NCBI GenBank assembly: GCA_964535315.1
Contig: CAZHTS010000008.1
Span: 26,169 to 90,168 of the forward strand
DNA: 64,000 bases
Direction: 5' to 3'
DNA from: CAZHTS01 sp964535315
Lineage (GTDB): Bacteria > Chloroflexota > Anaerolineae > Anaerolineales > Anaerolineaceae
Shown: piece by piece, positions 7,532 to 16,487 of the stretch
How the letters are laid out: each line of letters starts with the position of its first letter
Position numbering within the stretch: position 1 is the stretch's first letter
Notes under the pieces: generated by a model
What the model was told of the DNA's origin: nothing
Seen by the model: only the letters and a program-made list of their open reading frames with translations
Database searches by the model: none
Made by a program: the position numbers and the translations under genes

Positions 7532-8875
7532 ATGTCATCCAGCCCATCGAAGTTATCCTTCGGCCGCATTGCTTTGTATAGTCTGGCATCCGTGGGGTTG
7601 AATATTCTCAGTATCACTGTCAGTACGTGGTTGTTGTTTTTCTACGTTCCCCCGGCTGATTCAGGACGCCCCGAATATCTACCGGCAAGCCTGGTAGGTA
7701 TTTTAATGGGGCTGGTTGGTGTGTGGGATGCGCTCATCGACCCTTTCATTGGTCAATGGAGCGATACCTTGCGTTCGCGTTGGGGCAGACGCCGGCCTTT
7801 TCTTATTCTGGGGGCCCCATTGGTGGCGTTGGCCGTCATTTTGTTATGGACGCCGCCGCAAAGTGACAGCTTCTTTGTGCGGGCAGCTTATTTCTTGCTG
7901 GTGACGATTGGTTTCTTTACCACCTTCAGTCTGGTAGGAATTCCGTATGACGCCACTTTGCCTGAAATGGCGCCCGAGTCAAAAGAAAGGTTGGGGCTGA
8001 GCTACTGGAAGAACGTTTTTGGACTGGCAGGGGTACTGGTTGGTTCCATGTTGGCGGCGCCCTTGTTTGGGCAGATTGGAGCGGTGGCAATGGGGGCTGT
8101 GGTAGGGGGTGTGGCGCTGGTGACTTTGTGGCTGGCAGCCGCCGGAATCAAAGAGCGCTCGCAGTCGTTGGGAACGCCGCTGCCGGTGATGAAGAGTATC
8201 CGCATCACATTGCAGAACCGGCAATTCCTGTTTGTCTTTTTGTCCACCTTGTTGGTGCACATTGGCTATCAGATGTTGATTGCTGTCATACCCTATTTTG
8301 TCACTCTGATTGCAGGAAAAGCGGAAGACGACGTGGCGATTTTTCAGGGGGTGTTGATCATCGTTATGGCGCTCAGCGGCCCATTGTGGCTGGTGTTGAA
8401 CCGTAAACATTCGCAGCGTTTTCTTTTGCAGGTGGCAATGATTGCGTTGACCGCGATACTGGCGTTGGGGGCGGGGATCGGCTGGGCGCCGGGAGATGTA
8501 ATGGTGCAGGGGGTGGTTGTCTTTGCCTTAATCGGGGTAGCGCTGGGGGGATATCTGATTGTGGTGTACGCTTTGATGGGCAATGTGGTCGATTACGACG
8601 AGATGTTGACCGGTGGGCGGCGCGAAGCCATTTATTATGGTACCTTTAGCCTGGCGTTGGGATTAGGGATTGCCTTTGGTTCGGCGATCTTACCGCAAAT
8701 TCTCGACACATTTGGTTTTACCCGCCAGAACCCGGCCGGTGTGCGCGTGGCGTTTTTGGCCATGTCTGTGTTCACCCTTGCCGGGTATCTGGTTTTTCGT
8801 GGCTATCGCCTGGGGGATACGCCTGAAGAGACCCGTCAGGCGTTGCATCTGGATGAGGCAGAACGAGGGAGTTGA
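7532..8875 (+). CDS. GPH-family (MelB-like) sugar/cation symporter
   Basis: This is a 447-residue, 12-helix major facilitator of the glycoside-pentoside-hexuronide:cation symporter family. The family signature is clear near residues 75-105: DPFIGQWSD followed by RSRWGRRRPFLILGAP. Conserved acidic residues in helices I-II are the usual cation site. A longer frame starts at 7469, but GGAAGG before ATG 7532 and the family's usual N-terminus favour the shorter form. The gene is followed at once by the ceramidase-like gene, whose start lies 3 bases past its stop, so they are probably co-transcribed. The substrate is not deducible; a glycoside released by the neighbour is possible. Confidence 0.8.
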   Translation: MSSSPSKLSFGRIALYSLASVGLNILSITVSTWLLFFYVPPADSGRPEYLPASLVGILMGLVGVWDALIDPFIGQWSDTLRSRWGRRRPFLILGAPLVALAVILLWTPPQSDSFFVRAAYFLLVTIGFFTTFSLVGIPYDATLPEMAPESKERLGLSYWKNVFGLAGVLVGSMLAAPLFGQIGAVAMGAVVGGVALVTLWLAAAGIKERSQSLGTPLPVMKSIRITLQNRQFLFVFLSTLLVHIGYQMLIAVIPYFVTLIAGKAEDDVAIFQGVLIIVMALSGPLWLVLNRKHSQRFLLQVAMIALTAILALGAGIGWAPGDVMVQGVVVFALIGVALGGYLIVVYALMGNVVDYDEMLTGGRREAIYYGTFSLALGLGIAFGSAILPQILDTFGFTRQNPAGVRVAFLAMSVFTLAGYLVFRGYRLGDTPEETRQALHLDEAERGS

Positions 8876-8877
8876 AC

Positions 8878-10200
8878 ATGTTCTCGCATAGTATTCGGGC
8901 AGGTGTGGCCCGACAATTGATTACACCCCCGGCGGGAATCTTTCTGGTGGGATACGGAGATCGCACCAAGGGCAATCAGGGCGTTCATGATGACCTGACG
9001 GCAACGGCGTTGGTACTGGATGATGGTGAACGCCGGCTGGCGATGGTGGCGTGTGATCTGCTATGCCTGAATGAATATGTGGTTGATCGTATCCGGCGTA
9101 AGGTTGGGCTGGGGACGGATCTGATTGTGTGTTGTTCGCACACACATTCTGGCCCCATTGGGTATGCCGGTGAAGGGGTGAGCAGCGCCCGCCGTCGTTA
9201 CATCAATATGCTGGTCGATCGTGTCGGGCAGGCGGTGGCAGATGCCGCCGCATCGTTGCAACCCGCCTGGCTGGGATGGTCGCAAGGGGTAGCAGATATT
9301 GCCGTTAACCGCCGCGAGCGAAAGGCCGATGGGCACATTGAGATCGGCATCAACCCGGATGGGGTCATTGATCGCTCGGTAAATGTGTTAAGCGTATTTG
9401 GCGAAGCGGGAAAACGCCTGGCGACGCTGGTCAATTTTGCCTGTCACGGTACTGTACTGGGGCCAGATAATCTGCTGGTTTCGGCGGATTGGATTGGCGC
9501 CATGCGCCGGGGTGTCGAGAGTGAATTGGGTGGGCTGTGTTTGTTCCTGCAGGGCGCCACGGGCGACCTGAATCCTGAGATGGGATGGGGAACGTCAGGA
9601 GTATGGGATCTGTTGCAGCGCCAGGCGGACCGGGTTGCCGGGGCAGTGGTGGAAGCCTGTAGCGCAGAGATGAAGACTTTCTGCTCTGTGCCGCTGGGGC
9701 TGGTGCGCCAGGAGGTGTGGCTGCCGTTTGAGATTCGAGCGGATACGCCCAAGCCGCCGGCAACGTATCGCCGGCGTTTGTTAGAGATGGCCCATTTGCC
9801 GTCCTGGATGTTCTTCCTGACCGACGCGTTGCTCGATGAGCGTTATCCGTGGTGTTCGCGTATTTTGGCGCGAGATGGCTATTGGGGCACGCTACTGCGG
9901 GTCAATTCGGTACGCATGGGTGACCTGGCGTTGGTGACCTTTGGCTCCGAGACGTTTACCGAAATTGGTATGGCGATCAAACAACTTTCGCCGGCGCAGT
10001 ATACGATGTTTGCCAGTATCAGCGATGGTTGTATTGGTTATCTGCCAACTGCTGCCGCTCATGCGGACGGTGGTTTTGAGGTGGATCTGTCGCCTTATTC
10101 GTATCGTTACCCTGGCCGATTTGAGGCGCATTGTGAAGAACTGGCCCTGGATGCTGCGCGCCGGGCCTTGGAAGCGCTGTACGGAGCGAGCCCAAAATAG
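8878..10200 (+). CDS. Neutral/alkaline ceramidase-like hydrolase, N-terminal-domain type
   Basis: This 440-residue protein matches the N-terminal catalytic domain of neutral ceramidases. Zinc ligands appear in SHTHSGP and FACHGT. The loop that carries the nucleophile in true ceramidases (GDVSPN) reads GDLNPE here, so the serine is replaced by asparagine, as in many bacterial members of unknown substrate. The family's C-terminal immunoglobulin-like domain is absent and there is no signal peptide, which suggests a cytoplasmic hydrolase. ATG 8878 with GAGGGA is preferred over TTG 8872. It probably forms an operon with the preceding transporter. Confidence 0.75.
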   Translation: MFSHSIRAGVARQLITPPAGIFLVGYGDRTKGNQGVHDDLTATALVLDDGERRLAMVACDLLCLNEYVVDRIRRKVGLGTDLIVCCSHTHSGPIGYAGEGVSSARRRYINMLVDRVGQAVADAAASLQPAWLGWSQGVADIAVNRRERKADGHIEIGINPDGVIDRSVNVLSVFGEAGKRLATLVNFACHGTVLGPDNLLVSADWIGAMRRGVESELGGLCLFLQGATGDLNPEMGWGTSGVWDLLQRQADRVAGAVVEACSAEMKTFCSVPLGLVRQEVWLPFEIRADTPKPPATYRRRLLEMAHLPSWMFFLTDALLDERYPWCSRILARDGYWGTLLRVNSVRMGDLALVTFGSETFTEIGMAIKQLSPAQYTMFASISDGCIGYLPTAAAHADGGFEVDLSPYSYRYPGRFEAHCEELALDAARRALEALYGASPK

Positions 10201-10376
10201 AAAAGCCCAGGCCTTTCTTAAAGTCCACGAATGGGGGCTGTGCTCCCCCTCACTATTTTCTCATCGATCGCAATGACCCTCTCCTGACTCCGAGATGGCG
10301 GTGTTCCAGAGGATCTGACTTAAATGAGTTCAAGGGCGAGAAGCGCCCCATCCCGGACTAAGCCCTGGACAGCCCT

Positions 10377-11075
10377 TCATTGTTCATCGTCTTTATAAAG
10401 CTTTTTGATATCACCGAAACCTTTCCAGGATTTAAATAACCAATTCAAGCTGTTGGAAGTTGAATCAGGATACAGTTCAGTCAAACGATTCTCAATAGAA
10501 GTAGGTGAGAAGAGTACAATTGCGCCAACTTCAGTAGAAGGCTCAATTAAAGAACTAAAATCAGGTGTATATACTTTTACCTGGATTCCTGACTGAGGAT
10601 AGAACATATCAAGAACCCAGTACCAATTTTCTGGTGTTCCTCCTTCGATGACACCAACTGCCTCTGGAGGCCCAAACTCTTTAAGGATATCGTCTATTGA
10701 TATGTCAAAAGTTAATCCTAAAGATATTTCACGAACCACTCCATTCTCCCAACTTAGAGTTGGAGCTATTCTTCTTCCAGCCACTTTCCAGTTCCATCTA
10801 CATCCGCCGAATTCATTAGATCCTGATTCTTTTATACTGCTTTTGTCAATATAAGCAGTTTCTTTAAGAATTTTAACTGCCGCATTCCTGCTGGTTATTC
10901 CTGGTGTAATATTATTCCAGCAGGGTAAACCACAGGGTGGCTGGTTACCGAACAAATCCTCCCGCATAGCATTTCTAGTTATCAGATGAAATCCAATAAC
11001 CGAAGCAGCTGCCACAAGTAGCGTAATCAGTAATGCCGCATTTAATCTAATTCTGGTATTGAGGTTTTTGCTCAT
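10377..11075 (-). CDS. Membrane-anchored protein of unknown function in an AT-rich patch
   Basis: This is a 232-residue protein with one N-terminal hydrophobic segment (about 10-32), then an extracytoplasmic part beginning GNQPPCGLPCWNNITPG. That Cys-Pro-Cys-Trp motif with 'ITPG' recurs, as I remember it, in hypothetical secreted proteins of Anaerolineae. A duplicated half-domain is possible (GMTS-like repeats ending in LFSPT). AAGGGG precedes ATG. Its composition is clearly richer in A and T than its neighbours, and it lies next to transposase and Rhs remnants, so it was probably acquired by transfer. The function is unknown. Confidence 0.65.
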   Translation of the reverse strand: MSKNLNTRIRLNAALLITLLVAAASVIGFHLITRNAMREDLFGNQPPCGLPCWNNITPGITSRNAAVKILKETAYIDKSSIKESGSNEFGGCRWNWKVAGRRIAPTLSWENGVVREISLGLTFDISIDDILKEFGPPEAVGVIEGGTPENWYWVLDMFYPQSGIQVKVYTPDFSSLIEPSTEVGAIVLFSPTSIENRLTELYPDSTSNSLNWLFKSWKGFGDIKKLYKDDEQ

Positions 11076-11155
11076 ACGTAGTCCCCTTATGGAGGGTAGG
11101 ACTCGATTCTACACCATATTCCGTTGTTCGGAATACGAGAGAACAAACGAGTATT

Positions 11156-11335
11156 ATTGGGGCTACGGTTCTGGCGTGGTTGCCACCAAAATCCCGGGGT
11201 GGGGTGAGTTTGTTCTGGCGGAGTTTACCCAAACCTTCGAGCACCCCGATGTCAGCTATTTCAAGCCGCTCATGGGTCTGGTCGAGCTCCGATTGGGACG
11301 TAAACCCAGTTTCGGCGCTTTTGCGGCCTGTTTCT
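11156..11335 (+). pseudogene. Remnant of a transposase-like gene
   Basis: One frame encodes YWGYGSGVVATKIPGWGEFVL and continues AEFTQTFEHPDVSYFKPLMG, then LGRKPSFGAF. This resembles the central DDE region of a transposase family common in Chloroflexota, in which FGAFD-type residues carry a catalytic acid. Here the match stops abruptly and the following residues are out of register. No start codon, no terminal repeats and no complete catalytic triad are visible. The identification rests on recalled family resemblance only. Confidence 0.4.
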
Positions 11336-11379
11336 GCTCGGGTCAGTATATCTTGACGGGGTGTTTAATCCGCAAGTAT

Positions 11380-11616
11380 TACAGCCCAATCTCGCTCGCC
11401 TCGCGCTGTCCGGTGTAACGATAGGTCGTCGGCGTTGAAGCGCGTCTCGCCCCACGCCCTGTAGCGCAGCTCGGCCACCCGGTTCCCGGTCGCAGTGCGC
11501 CCTCGTTGCGCCAGCGCTTCGCCAGAAAACCCTGCAAATCGTCGTGCCAACCATCCAGGTCGGCGACCACACCACGATCCGTCAACGTCAGGCTATTCCA
11601 GTCCCAGGTAAACAGG
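11380..11616 (-). pseudogene. Frameshifted Rhs-repeat protein remnant
   Basis: Three overlapping minus-strand frames join into one Rhs-like sequence: LFTWDWNSLTLTDRG, LQGFLAKRWRNEGAL, then after a shift TGNRVAELRYRAWGETRF, then after a second shift TTYRYTGQREASEIGL followed by a stop where YY or FY would be expected. The GETR and YTGQRE motifs mark the end of the core of Rhs/YD-repeat polymorphic toxins. Two frameshifts and the stop make it a dead fragment. The toxin tip and the N-terminal part are missing. Confidence 0.65.
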
Positions 11617-11747
11617 CGCTTTTCGTCGGCAGATCGTCTAATGTAGAAACAACTTCCTTTCCTGACTTTAAGAAAGGCATGAGAATCGGCCGTTTTTTAC
11701 CCTGGACGAATTGGGAGGGCGGCGGTAAACTATAAGCCATCTAATTT

Positions 11748-11818
11748 TGGGGGTTCGTCTAACGGCAGGACGACAGACTCTGGATCTGTTTGTGGAGGTT
11801 CGAATCCTTCACCCCCAG
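11748..11818 (+). tRNA. tRNA-Gln (anticodon CTG)
   Basis: A full cloverleaf can be drawn. The acceptor TGGGGGT (11748-11754) pairs with ACCCCCA (11811-11817) and G is the discriminator. The anticodon stem ACAGA/TCTGT holds the loop CTCTGGA, so the anticodon is CTG, and the T arm contains TTCGAAT. CCA is not encoded (CCTT follows). The kinase gene begins 86 bases downstream. Confidence 0.92.
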
Positions 11819-11904
11819 CCTTGTGCGTGGTGCCTCTGGCGACGATGCCGGGGGCGCTTTCTTTTCTTTGTGACCGCGCCATTTTTCGTGTATGATTCGA
11901 GATA

Positions 11905-13932
11905 ATGGCATTGCGTTTCTCTCTTCGCTTTTTGCTTCCGTTACTGCTCCTTGTGTTGATCGAGGGGGGCAGTTTGTGGTTGATTTCGCCGGCCGTTTTG
12001 CCCGTTACGGCTTTTTCGGCGGTGGTGGCAGGATTGGTTTTGCTTGCCGGAGTGCTGCCGGCGGTATTAAAGCCGGGCGACCGCAGTCTGCTGGCGGGTT
12101 GTTTTGCCGTGCTGCTGGCCTGTGTGCTGTTCTTGCCGCCGGCGCGGCCGTTCAACCCTTTCCCCAATGTCGCTCCGCTCGATATCCTTTCTGACCGGGT
12201 AACGTTGTGGCGAATGGCAAATAGCGTCCTGCTGGCGCCAGCGGCCCTGCATCTTGCATTACGGGTCGGTGGGCGTTCGACCGGCTGGCGTTGGTTGGGG
12301 GTGTATCTGGTAAGCGGCCTGGGGTTTGTTGCTTTATTGTGGCTGCCGCCGGCCAACCCGTGGTGGCTGTTCCTACGCAACTTGCTGGCGTTCTGGTTTA
12401 TTGTTCTGGTAGTGGCGGCGATGATCACCCTGGGCTGGAGCGCCCGCCATCCGGACGTAAACCAGCCACGAGCGGCGTGGCAGGGGCGCATTTTGTTTTT
12501 TACCGTTTTGATCAGTCAGGCGCCGGTGCCTTTCCGGCTGATGGGGCTGGCATTGGGGCAAGAATGGATCCCGTATGACTTGTTGCTGGCAGCGCAGGTG
12601 TTTTTCCCATTGGGTGTGGCCTACACTGTTTTGAGGCACGATCTGTTTGACATTGATGCTATTTTGCGCCGGGCGTTTGGCTATGCTCTGGCGTCTCTGG
12701 CGGTGCTGGCGCTGTATTTTGGCCTGGTTGTAATCGCGGCGGCGTTCTTGAGCCAGATGTGGTGGGACTATCGCGGTCTGGCGGCGGCCCTGGCTATTTT
12801 TGGGGCCGCTCTGGCCTTTGAACCTTTGCGTGGCAGCTTGCAACGGCGCATCGATCGCTGGTTTTATCCGGAGCGGGAGCAGTTTCGCACCGGGATGGCG
12901 GCGGCGCGAGAAGCGCTGAGCACCGTGGCGCGTCGCGAGGATATCCTGTATCTGCTCTGCACAACGCTGCCGGCGGCGCTTGGCGCAGCATGGGGCGAGG
13001 TAGCGCCGGGTGCGGTGCCACAGCCTCCCCGGCGCTCCGGGGCGCATGAGGCCTGGAATGCACCGTTGATCACTGCGGGCGCCTGTCTGGGTGGATACTG
13101 GTTGGCGCAGCGCACTTCGGGTTTAAGGTACGATGCTGGCGAACAGGCAGAATTGACCGCCCTGGCGCAGCAGGCGGCGCTGGCGCTGGCCTATGCGCTG
13201 ACCTTTGAGGCGCTGGAAGGTTTGAACCGCGATCTGGAACAACGAGTGGCCGAGCGAACCGCCGAATCGTTACAGCAGCAGCGCACACTGGCGATTACCG
13301 CCGAGCGACAGCGCCTGGCGCGCGATCTGCATGACTCGATCAGCCAGGTGTTGTTCAGTATAAGCCTGAGCGCCCGGGCGTTACGCACGCTGGCCCGGCA
13401 GGATCCCGGCGCGCTTGCCGAGGAATTATCCGTCCTGGAACGTTCGGCGCAGGATGCCCAGTTGGAGATGCGCGCTTTGCTCGAACACTTGCGCAGCGCT
13501 TCGACGGAGACCGCCAGCGAGCAGGCGCTATTGGACCTGGCAGCGATGTTGTCCGATCACGTGCGACGTTTGCGAGATACGCCGGTGGGTCTGGAAGTGA
13601 ACCTGCAAACTCCGGCGGTATTGCTTTTGCCTGCCGGCCTGGCGCTGGATCTGTTTCAGGCCGGGCGTGAGGCTTTACATAATGTCCTCAAGCATGCCGG
13701 GGTACGCAAGGCAACGTGTAACTTGAGTTTGAGCGAAGGGAACGTGCACCTCGTCGTTCGCGATGAAGGGCGGGGGTTCGCAGCTGGCGAAGAGCGGGGC
13801 GCAGGTCATCTGGGGTTGAAAGGCATGGCCGAGCGTCTTGCCGGGTATGGTGGGCAGGTGGTGGTTGAATCGCTGGCGGGGCGGGGAACTGAGGTGATAA
13901 TGACAGTTGCACTGCCTGAGGAGGAACGGTGA
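11905..13932 (+). CDS. Membrane sensor histidine kinase, NarL/DesK (HisKA_3) class
   Basis: This is a 675-residue kinase. Residues 1-310 carry about eight to nine membrane helices and the motif LRHDLFDIDAILRRAFGYAL seen in Chloroflexota and cyanobacterial kinases. Residues 325-440 look like a degenerate GAF domain, and a short coiled coil follows. The HisKA_3 motif ERQRLARDLHDSISQ puts the phosphorylated His at 476. The HATPase domain has NVLKHAG, DEGRGF and a GLKGMAERL G-box. Its stop overlaps the regulator start by four bases, so the two form a pair. The ribosome binding site is weak. The signal is unknown; the ABC exporter downstream is a candidate target. Confidence 0.88.
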   Translation: MALRFSLRFLLPLLLLVLIEGGSLWLISPAVLPVTAFSAVVAGLVLLAGVLPAVLKPGDRSLLAGCFAVLLACVLFLPPARPFNPFPNVAPLDILSDRVTLWRMANSVLLAPAALHLALRVGGRSTGWRWLGVYLVSGLGFVALLWLPPANPWWLFLRNLLAFWFIVLVVAAMITLGWSARHPDVNQPRAAWQGRILFFTVLISQAPVPFRLMGLALGQEWIPYDLLLAAQVFFPLGVAYTVLRHDLFDIDAILRRAFGYALASLAVLALYFGLVVIAAAFLSQMWWDYRGLAAALAIFGAALAFEPLRGSLQRRIDRWFYPEREQFRTGMAAAREALSTVARREDILYLLCTTLPAALGAAWGEVAPGAVPQPPRRSGAHEAWNAPLITAGACLGGYWLAQRTSGLRYDAGEQAELTALAQQAALALAYALTFEALEGLNRDLEQRVAERTAESLQQQRTLAITAERQRLARDLHDSISQVLFSISLSARALRTLARQDPGALAEELSVLERSAQDAQLEMRALLEHLRSASTETASEQALLDLAAMLSDHVRRLRDTPVGLEVNLQTPAVLLLPAGLALDLFQAGREALHNVLKHAGVRKATCNLSLSEGNVHLVVRDEGRGFAAGEERGAGHLGLKGMAERLAGYGGQVVVESLAGRGTEVIMTVALPEEER

Positions 13933-14582
13933 TACGTGTATTGATTGCCGACGATCATGAGATTGTGCGCCGTGGGCTGCGTCTGACCTTGCAAACGGAG
14001 GGGGATATGCAACTGGTGGGCGAGGCGGCCAGCGGCGAGGAAGTTGTCCGGTTGGCAGCACAGACGCAACCCGACGTGGTTTTAATGGACCTGCAGATGC
14101 CTGGGGTGGATGGCATCAGCGCCGCAGCCGAGCTTCGCCGTTTGTACCCACAACTGATCATTCTGGTTTTGAGCAACTACAGCCAGGATGATCGGTTGTT
14201 TGCGGCGTTGCAGGCCGGGGTTGATGGCTATCTGCTCAAGGATATTGGCGGTGATGAATTGGTGCAGGCTATTCGCTCTGCCCTGCGCGGCAACCCGCAA
14301 CTGCATCCGGTCATCGCCCGGCGTTTGATGCAACAACCGTCGCCGGTCAGTCCGCTGGAGCAATTGACGCGCCGTGAACGTGAGGTTTTGGTGCTGCTGG
14401 GGCGCGGTTTGAGCAATAAGGAGATTGGCATGGCCCTGTCTCTAACTGAGGTCACGATCAAGGGTTATGTCAGTACGATCCTGGATAAACTGCACGTTTT
14501 GGATCGCACTCAGGCGGCCTTACTGGCAGTGCGGTATGGCTTGATTGCGCCAGATGATTTACCCGATGCACCCCGTAGTTGA
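13929..14582 (+). CDS. NarL/LuxR-family response regulator
   Basis: This is a 217-residue two-domain regulator. The receiver domain has the acidic pocket after IADDHE, phospho-acceptor Asp54 in VLMDLQMPG, and a Lys in LLKDIGG. The C-terminal LuxR-type helix-turn-helix (residues 145-205) contains LTRREREVLVLLGRGLSNKE and VTIKGYVSTIL. It starts with GTG inside the kinase stop region (four-base overlap), so translation is coupled. It should bind DNA as a dimer when phosphorylated by the kinase. Confidence 0.9.
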   Translation: MIRVLIADDHEIVRRGLRLTLQTEGDMQLVGEAASGEEVVRLAAQTQPDVVLMDLQMPGVDGISAAAELRRLYPQLIILVLSNYSQDDRLFAALQAGVDGYLLKDIGGDELVQAIRSALRGNPQLHPVIARRLMQQPSPVSPLEQLTRREREVLVLLGRGLSNKEIGMALSLTEVTIKGYVSTILDKLHVLDRTQAALLAVRYGLIAPDDLPDAPRS

Positions 14583-14620
14583 TTGATCGCAGGCGAATAC
14601 CTGCGAAAGTGGGTAAAAAA

Positions 14621-14650
14621 CAACCTGCTATGGCGGGCTGTTTTTTGTTT
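14621..14650 (+). terminator. Terminator of the two-component operon
   Basis: CAACCTGC and GCGGGCTG pair (one mismatch, one wobble) around a TATG loop, followed by TTTTTTGTTT. The upstream AAAAAA can extend the stem. It separates the regulator from the ABC exporter operon. Confidence 0.7.
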
Positions 14651-14718
14651 GCCTTCATGCTATGCTATATGCAAATTCCGGGTTCGGATGTCTTACGATC
14701 ATTTCTTGGAGGTATGTG

Positions 14719-15723
14719 ATGAAAATCTTGCTGCGACCCTACTGGTTTGTACTGCTGCTAAGTGCGTTGACCTTACTGGCCTGTGGGACGACGGCGCCGG
14801 CCTCACCGGCAACGCCGACGTTGGATGTGGCTTCGCTGGCAGGGACAGCCATTGCCGCCACGGCCACTTCTGCGGCCAACCAATCGGCGCTGGTGAATAC
14901 GGCGGTGGCTGCCACTACGGCAGCGATGCCTGCGCCCACCCCGGCGACGGTGATCGAATATACCACTATGAGCGAAGAGGAACTGGCCGCTCTGATCGAC
15001 CAATCGCTCAACGAGGCATTGGCGGCCAGCCAACAGGCGACGAATACGACCACTCAGGCGACCAGCGATGGGACGGTGACACAGGAAGAAACGGTTACCG
15101 TGCAGGTCTCGGCTGTGGCTGCGGAACAGGCGATTGCTGAGGCGGAGGCATTGATGGAGGCTTACGCCAATCTCTATGGCGCTTATGCCAGTGAGGCGAT
15201 TGCCTCGATGAACGCTATTGAGGAAGACTTGAATTCGATCAGCCAGAGTCTGGAAACCATGGCGAGTATTGCCGAACAGGGCAGTCAGAATGCACAGGCG
15301 GCGATCGAGCAGTTAAATGCTGCGGCGCAATCGGCCGGCCAACAGGCGAGCGAAGTCCAGGCGCAGGTCAGCAATTGGATGACGAAGGTTAAATCACAGC
15401 TCGATCAGCGGGAACAGGGTGCTCTGGCGGTTAAACCAGACCAGGTGGCCCAAAACCCGGCAGAAGCGGTGGAGAGCGCCCGTAAGTTTGCCGAGACATT
15501 TCGTTCCGCTCTGGGCGATAAGAAGATCACGCCAGATGAATTGAATAAGATTGCCCAGTTGGGCGCCAACGCCAGCGCTGGCCTCAAGGCGCATGGTGGG
15601 CCGCAATCGAGCGAATCGATTGCCCGAATTGAGGCGCTGACGCGCCAGGCGGCGCGGGGTCAATGGCCCCAGGCCCGCAAAGGTCTGGATGAATTTGAGG
15701 GCGGATTGCCCCGGCGTAAATGA
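14719..15723 (+). CDS. Alanine-rich lipoprotein with coiled-coil region, linked to an ABC exporter
   Basis: This is a 334-residue lipoprotein. The signal peptide ends in the lipobox LTLLAC. The protein is very rich in Ala, Thr, Gln and Glu, with long helical stretches (residues 90-230) that look like a coiled coil. The last 90 residues (DQVAQNPAEAVESARKFAET onward) are another helical segment. GGAGG precedes ATG 14719. The gene is 26 bases upstream of the ATPase gene, so it is likely the extracytoplasmic partner of that exporter, in the place where MacA-like adaptors sit in diderm bacteria. It shows no MacA homology, so this role is an inference. Confidence 0.7.
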   Translation: MKILLRPYWFVLLLSALTLLACGTTAPASPATPTLDVASLAGTAIAATATSAANQSALVNTAVAATTAAMPAPTPATVIEYTTMSEEELAALIDQSLNEALAASQQATNTTTQATSDGTVTQEETVTVQVSAVAAEQAIAEAEALMEAYANLYGAYASEAIASMNAIEEDLNSISQSLETMASIAEQGSQNAQAAIEQLNAAAQSAGQQASEVQAQVSNWMTKVKSQLDQREQGALAVKPDQVAQNPAEAVESARKFAETFRSALGDKKITPDELNKIAQLGANASAGLKAHGGPQSSESIARIEALTRQAARGQWPQARKGLDEFEGGLPRRK

Positions 15724-15749
15724 CCTCTCTGGGTTCAGGTGGTGAAACC

Positions 15750-16487
15750 ATGATTACTCTGGAAGCCCGTCAGGTGTGCAAGCTGTATCGAATGGGTGAA
15801 GTAGTGGTTACCGCTCTGGATAATGTCGACCTGAGCGTAGAGAGCGGCGAGTTTCTTGCCATCATGGGCCCTTCTGGGTCGGGAAAATCGACGCTGCTGC
15901 ATTTGCTGGGCGGGCTGGATACGCCGACGTCTGGGGAGATCATCCTGGCGGGCGAGTCGTTATCCAACCTGAGCGATGACCGCTTAACGCTGGTGCGCCG
16001 TCGCAAGGTGGGGTTTATCTTCCAGTTTTATAATCTGCTGCCGACGCTGACCGCCGAGGAAAATGTGGCGTTGCCGTTGTTGATCGATGGGCAGGCGGCT
16101 CATAAACACAATGCCCGTCTTGGCGGTCTGCTTTCGTTGGTCGGGTTGCTGGATCGCCGCGATCATCGCCCCAATCAACTCTCCGGCGGCCAGCAGCAGC
16201 GTGTGGCCATTGCGCGGGCGTTTGCCAATGAGCCGGAAATTGTACTGGCAGACGAGCCAACGGGCAATCTGGATTCAAAAACAGGTGCGGCGATCTTACA
16301 ACTGTTGCGCCGCACCTGTACGGAGTTGAACGCCACGATTGTCATGGTGACGCACGATCCGCGCGCGGCATCTTATGCAGACCGTGTCATTTTTTTGAAA
16401 GATGGGCAGATTGTGCGCAGCCTGGAGAACGGCGCTGGTCAGCCAGATGGCCAGATGGTATTGGCTATTATGGCGGAGTTGGAATGA
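15750..16487 (+). CDS. MacB/LolD-type ABC transporter ATPase
   Basis: This is a 245-residue nucleotide-binding subunit. Walker A is GPSGSGKST, the Q-loop is FQFYNLLP, the signature LSGGQQQRVAIARA, Walker B IVLADEPTGNLD and the H-loop VTHD. These features are typical of the LolD/MacB/FtsE group that powers FtsX-type permeases. ATG 15720 overlaps the previous stop, but ATG 15750 has a better ribosome binding site (AGGTGG) and gives the standard N-terminus. It overlaps the permease gene by four bases (ATGA). Confidence 0.9.
   Translation: MITLEARQVCKLYRMGEVVVTALDNVDLSVESGEFLAIMGPSGSGKSTLLHLLGGLDTPTSGEIILAGESLSNLSDDRLTLVRRRKVGFIFQFYNLLPTLTAEENVALPLLIDGQAAHKHNARLGGLLSLVGLLDRRDHRPNQLSGGQQQRVAIARAFANEPEIVLADEPTGNLDSKTGAAILQLLRRTCTELNATIVMVTHDPRAASYADRVIFLKDGQIVRSLENGAGQPDGQMVLAIMAELE

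Noticed and set aside
10200..11748. An integrated element using tRNA-Gln as attachment site
   Set aside because: The foreign-looking DNA lies on the 5' side of the tRNA, no integrase is present and no copy of the tRNA 3' end is found upstream.
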